Both the position numbers and the translations under genes were made by a program. Shown here in pieces: positions 58,250 to 64,000 of a DNA stretch of 64,000 nucleotides. Each line of letters starts with the position of its first letter. Within the stretch, counting starts at the first letter, position 1. The DNA is taken from assembly GCF_900116445.1 (NCBI RefSeq), contig NZ_FPBH01000031.1, positions 60,295 through 124,294 on the forward strand, given 5' to 3'. The stretch is from Paraburkholderia aspalathi. Lineage in GTDB: Bacteria; Pseudomonadota; Gammaproteobacteria; Burkholderiales; Burkholderiaceae. The notes under the pieces were generated by a model. That model worked only from the letters and a program-made list of their open reading frames with translations, was not told where the DNA came from and did no database searches.

Positions 58250-59233
58250 TCACTGCCGCGGATACAACCCCAACGTACTCGCATGCAGGCGCGCGAGGCC
58301 GAGCAACGCGTCGGTGTAAGGTGTCGGCACGTCGGTAAGCTGCCCTAGTTCACGCACCGCAGCCACCAGCGCGTCGAGTTCGACCGCCTTGCCGGCTTGC
58401 ACATCCTGCAGCATCGAGGTTTTCATCGCGCCGAGTTTGAGCGTGACCTCGTGACGATCCGCCGGCGCCTGTTCGATCGGAATACCGAAACGCGCGCCAA
58501 TTTCCTTCGCTTCCAGCATGATGCTCGTGACGAAATTGCGCACCAGTTCATCGCTGAGAATCCGGTCGGTGGTCGCGCCGGTGATGGCGCTGATCGGATT
58601 CATCGTCATGTTGCCCCACAGCTTGTACCAGACGTCGCGCTGAATCTGCTCCGACATCGACGCGTTGAAGCCCGCTGCGGCCAGCGCGGCGGTGAGCGTT
58701 TTGACGCGCTCACTCGCTTGCCCCGACGCTTCGCCGACGATCAGCCCATTGCCCTGGTGATGCCTGATGACGCCCGGCGCCTCGATCAGACAACTGGCAT
58801 GCACCACGCAGCCCACGGTCTGCGCGGTCGGAATCGCGGCGGCGATCGCACCGTCAGGATCGATCGACTTCAGCCGCTTGCCGGCAAAATCACGGCCGAG
58901 CCCGTCGCAGAACCACCATGGCACGCCGTTCATGGCTGTCAGCACAATCGTCTGCGGGCCGAGCAGCGGCGCAATATGCGCGGCCACCGACGCCATCGCC
59001 GGCCCCTTGACCGCCACGACGACGAGGTCCTGCACGCCGAGGTCCGCCGGCTGTTCACTCGCCGTCACCTTCACCGTGTGCGTCACGCCGCCTTCGATCA
59101 GACGCAAGCCGTGCTGCTGCAACGCGCCGAGTGTCGCGCCGCGCGCCACCACGCTCACGTCGTGGCCGGCCTGCGCGAGCTTCACCCCCATCCAGCCGCC
59201 GATCGCGCCGGCACCGTAGATACCTACTTTCAT
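58250..59233 (-). CDS. 2-Dehydropantoate 2-reductase-like oxidoreductase (PanE family)
   Basis: 327 residues from the ATG at 59233; the 95 extra upstream codons of the frame overlap the aldolase gene and are rejected. The NADPH-binding opening KVGIYGAGAIGGWMGVKLAQAGHDVSVVARG and the C-terminal ketopantoate-reductase region VWYKLWGNMTMNPISAITGAT with the likely catalytic Lys are intact. True PanE makes pantoate for coenzyme A, but many paralogues reduce other 2-keto or branched acids. It follows a class II aldolase gene on the same strand, which suggests a catabolic role. Confidence 0.87.
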   Translation of the reverse strand: MKVGIYGAGAIGGWMGVKLAQAGHDVSVVARGATLGALQQHGLRLIEGGVTHTVKVTASEQPADLGVQDLVVVAVKGPAMASVAAHIAPLLGPQTIVLTAMNGVPWWFCDGLGRDFAGKRLKSIDPDGAIAAAIPTAQTVGCVVHASCLIEAPGVIRHHQGNGLIVGEASGQASERVKTLTAALAAAGFNASMSEQIQRDVWYKLWGNMTMNPISAITGATTDRILSDELVRNFVTSIMLEAKEIGARFGIPIEQAPADRHEVTLKLGAMKTSMLQDVQAGKAVELDALVAAVRELGQLTDVPTPYTDALLGLARLHASTLGLYPRQ

Positions 59234-59286
59234 TGCTTCAATCCTTGCGTTAATCCCTAGGTCAATCTTTCGGCTCAATGTCCGCG

Positions 59287-60078
59287 TTAATCCTTGTAGC
59301 CCGTGTCGATGCGATCCACGCGCCGCACCAGCGCATCGAATACATCCTGCCCCGCACCGTGACGCGGATCGAATTGCAAGGAGTCGCGCGAGCAACGGAT
59401 CGCCACGTCCTCCGGCACCGGCCGCGCGCGGCCCATCGAAAACGTGGCCATCTGGATTTCGCACGCGCGGTTGAGCGTCCACAGAATAGCGAAAGTCTGC
59501 GGCAAGGTGTGGCCCCATGCCAGCAGGCCATGATTGCGGAGGATCACCGCTTGCCTGTGGCCGATATGTTCGAGCAGACGCGGCCCTTCCTCGGCATGCA
59601 CCGTGATGCCTTCGAAGTCGTGATACGCGATGCGGTCATGTAACTGCGCGCTATAGAAGTTGGTTTGCTCCAGGCCGTTTTCGAGGCAGGCCACCGCGAC
59701 GCCGGCCGTGGTGTGCGTGTGCATCACGCAGTGCGCATCGGCCAGGCCTTCGTGAATCGCTGCATGCACGACGAAACCCGCAGGGTTCACCGGATACGGC
59801 GAGTTGTCGAGCACGCGGCCTTGCGCGTCGATCTTCACGAGATTGCTCGCCGTCACTTCGCTGTAGTGCAGGCCGAACGGATTGATCAGGAAGTGGCGCT
59901 CGCCGCCGCTCACGCTCGACGGCACGCGCAACGTGATGTGGTTGTAGATCATCTCGGTCCAGCCGAGCATGTCGAAGATGCGATAGCACGCGGCCAGTTG
60001 CACGCGCGCCTGCCATTCGTCTGGGTGCATCGCGGCGGCCTTCGCAGGGCTCGCCGCCGGCATTTCAAGAGTCGTCAT
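59287..60078 (-). CDS. Class II aldolase/adducin-family protein
   Basis: 263 residues. The zinc-dependent fold is clear: RVQLAACYRIFDMLGWTEMIYNHITLRVP near 25-53, the metal histidines in CVMHTHTTAGVAVACL (near 117-132), and a third in LRNHGLLAWG (near 186-195). Relatives include fuculose-phosphate aldolase, ribulose-phosphate epimerase and hydroxy-acid decarboxylases, so the reaction cannot be fixed from sequence. The first gene of a probable pair with the PanE-like reductase; the intergenic gap is 53 bases. Confidence 0.88.
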   Translation of the reverse strand: MTTLEMPAASPAKAAAMHPDEWQARVQLAACYRIFDMLGWTEMIYNHITLRVPSSVSGGERHFLINPFGLHYSEVTASNLVKIDAQGRVLDNSPYPVNPAGFVVHAAIHEGLADAHCVMHTHTTAGVAVACLENGLEQTNFYSAQLHDRIAYHDFEGITVHAEEGPRLLEHIGHRQAVILRNHGLLAWGHTLPQTFAILWTLNRACEIQMATFSMGRARPVPEDVAIRCSRDSLQFDPRHGAGQDVFDALVRRVDRIDTGYKD

Positions 60079-60132
60079 CAGGGTCTCCTTATTTATCGTT
60101 CGTTATCGTCAAGCCATTGCGAATAGCAGCCG

Positions 60133-61332
60133 TTATGCGCCCGCCACTACCGCCGCGATTGACGACGCCACATAGCCGGCGTTGCGCGCATTCAATCCGG
60201 CGACGCACATGCGTCCCGAACGCAGCACATACACAGCGTGTTCGCTGCGCAAACGCTCGACCTGGGCTTCGCTCAAACCCGTGTACGTGAACATGCCGCG
60301 CTGCGCGACGTAACGCGCGCGCATCACTTCATCGACACGGCCTGCGAGGCCTTCGTGAATCGTGCCGCGCATGGCGAGAATCCGTTCGCGCATGGTGGCG
60401 AGTTCCGCTTCCCACGAGGCACGCAAGGATGCGTCGGACAGCACGTTGGCGACGAGACGCGCGCCATGCGTCGGCGGATTGCTGTAGTTGGCGCGCACCG
60501 TCGACATCAATTGACCGAGCACGCGCGCCGCCTCTTCCTTGCTCTTGCACACCACGCTCAACGCACCGCAGCGCTCGCCGTACAGCGAGAAGTTCTTCGA
60601 AAACGAATTCGCGGCGATCAAGGGCACGCCCGCATCGGCGAGCAGGCGCACGCAGGCGGCGTCCTCTTCAAGACCTGCGCCGAAACCCTGATACGCCATG
60701 TCGACAAACGCAATCAGTTTGCGGCGCTGCAATACCGGCACCAATTCTGCCCATTGCGCCGGACTCAGATCGACGCCGGTCGGGTTGTGGCAGCACGCGT
60801 GCAGCAGCACGACGCTCTGTTCCGGCAAGCGGCTGATCGTGTCGAGCATGTCAGCGAAACGCAAGCCGCCGGTGTGTTCGTCGTAATACGGATACGTGTT
60901 GACCGTGAGGCCCGCGCCTTCGAATACCACACGATGGTTTTCCCAACTCGGATCGCTAATCCAGATCTGCGAGGCCGGGAAATAACGTTTCAGAAAATCC
61001 GCGCCGACTTTCAGCGCACCTGAACCGCCGATGGTCTGCAAGGTCGCGATCCGACCCGCCGCACGCGCTTCGTTGTCCGCGCCGAACACCAGCGCCTGTG
61101 CTGCGTCGCGGTAAAGCGGCAGGCCCGCCATTGGCAGGTAGGAGCGCGGGCCGATCGAATCGAGCAGCGCGGTTTCGGCGCGCCGCACGGCGTCCATCAC
61201 CGGCAGCTTGCCGGCGTCGTCGAAATAGATGCCGATGCTCAGGTTGACCTTGTTGGGTCGCGGATCGAGTTGAAAATCCTCGTTCAGGCTCAGGATCGGG
61301 TCGCCCGGATAGGCGGGAATGTGGTCGAACAT
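60133..61332 (-). CDS. tyrB: Aromatic amino-acid aminotransferase
   Basis: 399 residues from the ATG at 61332 (MFDHIPAYPGDPILSLNEDF); the 93 codons upstream are rejected. Fold type I PLP aminotransferase of the AspC/TyrB group: CHNPTGVDLSPAQW (near 194), the PLP lysine in ANSFSKNFSLYGERCGAL (near 257), and the closing RICVAGLN-like MCVAGLNARN. It transfers amino groups between aromatic or dicarboxylic amino acids and 2-oxoglutarate. Divergent from a LysR gene. AspC activity is possible; separating the two from sequence alone is unreliable. Confidence 0.92.
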   Translation of the reverse strand: MFDHIPAYPGDPILSLNEDFQLDPRPNKVNLSIGIYFDDAGKLPVMDAVRRAETALLDSIGPRSYLPMAGLPLYRDAAQALVFGADNEARAAGRIATLQTIGGSGALKVGADFLKRYFPASQIWISDPSWENHRVVFEGAGLTVNTYPYYDEHTGGLRFADMLDTISRLPEQSVVLLHACCHNPTGVDLSPAQWAELVPVLQRRKLIAFVDMAYQGFGAGLEEDAACVRLLADAGVPLIAANSFSKNFSLYGERCGALSVVCKSKEEAARVLGQLMSTVRANYSNPPTHGARLVANVLSDASLRASWEAELATMRERILAMRGTIHEGLAGRVDEVMRARYVAQRGMFTYTGLSEAQVERLRSEHAVYVLRSGRMCVAGLNARNAGYVASSIAAVVAGA

Positions 61333-61548
61333 GGCAATTCCTTGAGTGGAGCCCTGCATGCGGCTTGATTGCGGCCTGCGTATACCCTGAGTGTGGACTG
61401 TTGCAGGCTGGTCGTAGCAGCTTGGGCGAGTCGGAAGTCTAAGCGGGTTTCCAGCTTCGCGTCGATCGGGACAAGTGTCGACCAATGCCCCGCTATCTAC
61501 AATCAATCGATTTTTCACGATTCGTAAGTTTTTCTTTAGAATCGCCTG

Positions 61549-62490
61549 ATGCCACTCACACGCGTCACCATCCGTCAGTTCGAAGCGTTTCTCGCCATCG
61601 TCGATTTGCACAGCATCGGCGCGGCGGCGGAACGGCTCGGGCTAACCTCGTCCGCGGTCAGCCAGTTGCTGGCCGAACTGGAAACAGAACTGGGCTTTCG
61701 CCTCTTCGACCGTACGACGCGACGCGTCAATCTGTCGAGCGCGGGGCAGGATTTTCTGTCGTCGGCCGAATCGGTGTTGCGCTATGTGCGCGCCGCCGCT
61801 CAATCCGCCGACGACATCCGTAATCGCGCGGCCGGGATCGTGCGAGTCGGCGCGCCGCTGGTGCTCGCGGCCACCGCGCTGCCGGCGGCCATCGCCGAAT
61901 ATGCGCGCGACAAACCGAAAGTGGTCGTGCGCATTTGCGACACCGTGGTCGAACAGTTGGTGGAGCGTGTGGAAAGCGGCGACGTGGATCTCGCGATCGG
62001 CCCGGATCGTCAGAGCGGCACGCGGGTGCGTTGCGATCCGGCCTTCGCGAGCCCGTGGGTCATGTGGTGCGCGCCGACGCATCCGTTGAGCACGCGGCGC
62101 CGGGTGCAGTGGCAGCACCTGCGCGGTGTGCCCATTGTTGCCACCGGCCGCGACCACGAGCGTGCGGTCGAACAGATGCTGGCTAATCTGCCGGCGGAGG
62201 CGCGCATCATTCCGGTGGATGTGGTGGACAACGTTACGACAGCGTTCGGGCTGGCGTCACAGGGGCTTGCCGTGACACTCGCGCCCGCCTATGTCGCGCC
62301 GCTTGCGCGAACCTTTGGCCTCGTGATGAAGCGGATCGTGGATCCTGAAACGATCCGTGAAGTGTGTGTGTATCGTTCGACCGAACGTGCACTGTCACCG
62401 CCCGCAGATGGTTTCGCGGAATTCATCATGCCTTGGTTGAAGCGCTGGGATCGCGAGACGCAGGTGGATGCGCGGGCAAAACGCGGATGA
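61549..62490 (+). CDS. LysR-family regulator
   Basis: 313 residues. The N-terminal helix-turn-helix (TIRQFEAFLAIVDLHSIGAAAERLGLTSSAVSQLLAELE) and the effector domain (about 90-300) are typical. It is divergent from the tyrB gene, with about 215 bases between the starts, which makes tyrB a likely target. An inverted repeat AATCG-N8-CGATT at 61505-61522 lies about 30 bases before the start and may be an operator. Convergent with the LuxR-type gene downstream. Confidence 0.92.
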   Translation: MPLTRVTIRQFEAFLAIVDLHSIGAAAERLGLTSSAVSQLLAELETELGFRLFDRTTRRVNLSSAGQDFLSSAESVLRYVRAAAQSADDIRNRAAGIVRVGAPLVLAATALPAAIAEYARDKPKVVVRICDTVVEQLVERVESGDVDLAIGPDRQSGTRVRCDPAFASPWVMWCAPTHPLSTRRRVQWQHLRGVPIVATGRDHERAVEQMLANLPAEARIIPVDVVDNVTTAFGLASQGLAVTLAPAYVAPLARTFGLVMKRIVDPETIREVCVYRSTERALSPPADGFAEFIMPWLKRWDRETQVDARAKRG

Positions 62491-62576
62491 TCTTTGGTGC
62501 GAGTTCCACGGCACCTCGGCAGTTCTTCTTCGGCCGTCTCGCGATTAATCTACGGCTGCAATTTAAGCGCGCCGGC

Positions 62577-63395
62577 TCAAGACCGCTCAGGCTGCAAACA
62601 TAGCGCGAACAACTGGCGCTGGCTGGAAATCCCCAACCGCGCGTAAGCACGCTTCTGATACGTAATCACGCTGGTAGCCTTGACGCCCATTTGCTCGGCG
62701 ATCTCGGCCGCGCTTGCGCCTTCGAGCGTGCCGCGCAGCACGTCGATCTCGCGCGGCGTCAGCGCCGGGCAGGCACGTCTGACCCGTGCCAGCATCGCGG
62801 CTGCCGTGCCTTGCTGATGCTGCCCATTGAGCGCGTAATGGCTCTTTGCAGCGTGCGCGAACAGATGCGCCAAGCTTTCCACATGTTCCAGTTCGCCTGG
62901 CTGAAACATGCCGTACGCGCTGTCACGATACAGATTGATCGACAGCCAGACGCTTTCCATGGGTTGCAAAAGCAACGACAAGCGGTCGGACACGTTGGGC
63001 TGCGCGTAGCAGGCCGCGCGGTAGGCTTCGTTTTCGATTTCTTCGCTTTGCTGCTGATGCAGCACTAACGCCTCGCGCGCCTGGTTCGCTTGCGAGCCGC
63101 CGACGATGGCGCGGTTTCCGTCGAGCGCATAGAAGTGCGTGGCGTAGCGATCAGCGACATCGCGCAGGAACCGGCCGCCGCGATGGTCGGCGGCGGAGAC
63201 GGTGCGCGGTCTCGCGTCGAATTCGTACGCGAAAATCGTGCACTGAGAAACGGGAAGCGCGTCGCCAACCGTCTTCAGAATGCTTGCAGCAAGCGCGTCC
63301 GGATCGTCATGTGAGATCGACATGACGAGGTCGGTCACACGCGAGGTGTTGATGTGCCCGCTACGGGCCGATGTGGATATGCGCCAGGAACGCAT
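62577..63395 (-). CDS. LuxR-family regulator with GAF-like sensory region
   Basis: 272 residues. A C-terminal LuxR/GerE helix-turn-helix (about 208-265: CPALTPREIDVLRGTLEGASAAEIAEQMGVKATSVITYQKRAYARLG) follows a sensory region (about 25-190) with a GAF-like pattern. No receiver aspartate is seen, and the N-terminus does not look like an acyl-homoserine-lactone binding domain, so a small-molecule or stress signal is more likely than quorum sensing. The start is uncertain; ATG codons at 63395 and 63323 both lack clear ribosome sites. Confidence 0.85.
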   Translation of the reverse strand: MRSWRISTSARSGHINTSRVTDLVMSISHDDPDALAASILKTVGDALPVSQCTIFAYEFDARPRTVSAADHRGGRFLRDVADRYATHFYALDGNRAIVGGSQANQAREALVLHQQQSEEIENEAYRAACYAQPNVSDRLSLLLQPMESVWLSINLYRDSAYGMFQPGELEHVESLAHLFAHAAKSHYALNGQHQQGTAAAMLARVRRACPALTPREIDVLRGTLEGASAAEIAEQMGVKATSVITYQKRAYARLGISSQRQLFALCLQPERS

Positions 63396-63678
63396 GATGA
63401 TGGCAAGGTCACGCTACGTGGAGTTTGGTCTGGCAAGCGTAGCACAATGAAGCATTGCATCTGATGCTGCGCTGCCTTCACGGCGAAATCCGCTCACGCC
63501 GCCGAGTCCTCCCAAACCCTTCGGCCGGCGATAAAACTACAACGCTCCCAACTTGACAGCAAGGAAATCGACCTTGCCTGCCTCGACCCATTCCCGAATC
63601 TGCCAGAGGGCCACGATCCTGCGTGCGGCAGTTCGCGCGGGTCAGGAAGTCTCAGGAGCGAGTCCGGTTATTCGGCAC
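63396..63678. other. Intergenic region without a gene
   Basis: Between the LuxR-type gene and the catalase terminator. It should contain the LuxR-gene promoter on the minus strand. I see no ORF with protein-like character and no repeat of note. Confidence 0.45.
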
Positions 63679-63711
63679 GCAAAAAAACTGGCCGGTTCTC
63701 CCCGGCCAGTT
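63679..63711 (-). terminator. Intrinsic terminator of the catalase gene
   Basis: A perfect ten-base stem (AACTGGCCGG at 63686-63695 with CCGGCCAGTT at 63702-63711). On the minus strand it runs into seven T residues (63687-63681 complement). It lies about 45 bases beyond the catalase stop codon. Confidence 0.9.
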
Positions 63712-63755
63712 CTGCTTGATCAACCCGACTGCTTGACCCTTGCCCCTTGATGCGG

Positions 63756-64000
63756 CTATGCCGGCACCGTCTCCGCCTGTGCGGCACGCGACCACACGCG
63801 ATGCTGTTCGGCCACCTTGATGAAGGTCTTCAGCACCTCGGCAGCCTGCTTGTCGTCGCCGGTTGCCACACCATCGGCATTGGCTGGCAAGTGAGCCGCA
63901 GTCAACACGTCACGCCCCGCGCCGATGGCCGCAATCGCCTTCAGGTGCTTGAACGCTTCGAGCACGAAATGCCGTGCGTCGCCCGATTGCGCCAGCTTCT
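63756..64000 (-). CDS. katE: Large-subunit catalase, C-terminal fragment (gene continues past the window)
   Basis: About 80 codons of the 3' end are present, ending at the stop 63756; the frame stays open to base 64000. The visible sequence (KLAQSGDARHFVLEAFKHLKAIAAIGAGRDVL, then ADGVATGDDKQAAEVLKTFIKVAEQHRVWSR) resembles the DJ-1-like C-terminal domain of large-subunit (HPII-type) catalases, which degrade hydrogen peroxide. The haem-binding catalytic part lies outside the window, so this is a family inference from the tail only. A strong terminator follows. Confidence 0.72.
   Translation of the reverse strand, partial: KLAQSGDARHFVLEAFKHLKAIAAIGAGRDVLTAAHLPANADGVATGDDKQAAEVLKTFIKVAEQHRVWSRAAQAETVPA

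Overview
This looks like a 64 kb stretch of chromosome from a Burkholderiaceae bacterium, most likely Paraburkholderia or a close relative. The evidence is the high G+C content, dense short operons on both strands, a Burkholderia-type OmpC-like porin, a DUF4148-like protein tail, a MocR regulator beside a DadA-like oxidase, a VpsR/BerB-like sigma-54 activator, and a corrin-ring operon with a CbiG-CobJ fusion. The genus is an inference from protein style; no rRNA or tRNA gene is visible. I see no insertion sequence, prophage, integrase or CRISPR array. The window reads as core and accessory metabolism, not a mobile island.

Layout. 0.2-5.2 kb: a Tat-exported phosphoesterase with a cupredoxin, a two-gene unit with an orphan SdhC-like haem membrane anchor, and a lipoprotein M1 aminopeptidase. 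5.2-9.6 kb: an ArsR/SRPBCC pair, a LysR regulator, a HAD hydrolase and a YkgJ-type cysteine-cluster protein. 9.6-14 kb: an amino-acid module made of a LivK-like binding protein, a DadA-like FAD oxidase and a small coupled ORF, divergent from a MocR regulator, with a repeated TTGTGTG motif between them. 14-24 kb: a TIGR03118 lipoprotein, a putative glycosyltransferase, a sigma-54 activator, an epoxide hydrolase, a porin, a DUF4148-tailed membrane-anchored protein and an EamA permease. 23.7-28 kb: a large surface glycoside-hydrolase-like lipoprotein followed by periplasmic trehalase. 28-36 kb: an Old Yellow Enzyme/DJ-1 pair, carbonic anhydrase, a lipocalin-like protein, DUF1488, an MFS exporter, an alpha/beta hydrolase and an AraC-GyrI regulator. 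36-39 kb: a LysR regulator divergent from agmatinase and a PotF-like binding protein.

39-47.8 kb is the best-defined system: two divergent corrin-ring operons. Leftward runs cobL-cbiD-cobK-cobM; rightward runs cobG-cobH-cobI-cobJ(cbiG), preceded by a cobalamin riboswitch. Together they cover precorrin-2 to hydrogenobyrinate, but the C1 methylase is the anaerobic-type CbiD and not CobF, and a CbiG region is fused to CobJ. The pathway is therefore an oxic/anoxic mosaic with oxygen-type CobG.

47.8-56 kb: an SbcCD-like nuclease pair with an unusual hinge, a DUF445 protein, and an AI-2E-family permease with a long soluble C-terminal domain. 56-64 kb: a flavin monooxygenase with its DUF2783 partner, a ketopantoate-reductase-like enzyme, a class II aldolase, an aromatic aminotransferase, LysR and LuxR regulators, and the 3' end of a large-subunit catalase that runs off the window.

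Nothing here is convincingly a wholly new multi-gene system. The strongest leads are the orphan haem anchor, the hookless SbcC-like ATPase, the extended AI-2E permease, the glycosidase/trehalase pair, the small ORF coupled to the DadA-like gene, and a perfect 20-bp palindrome inside the corrin operon. All calls come from reading the sequence; no database search was run.
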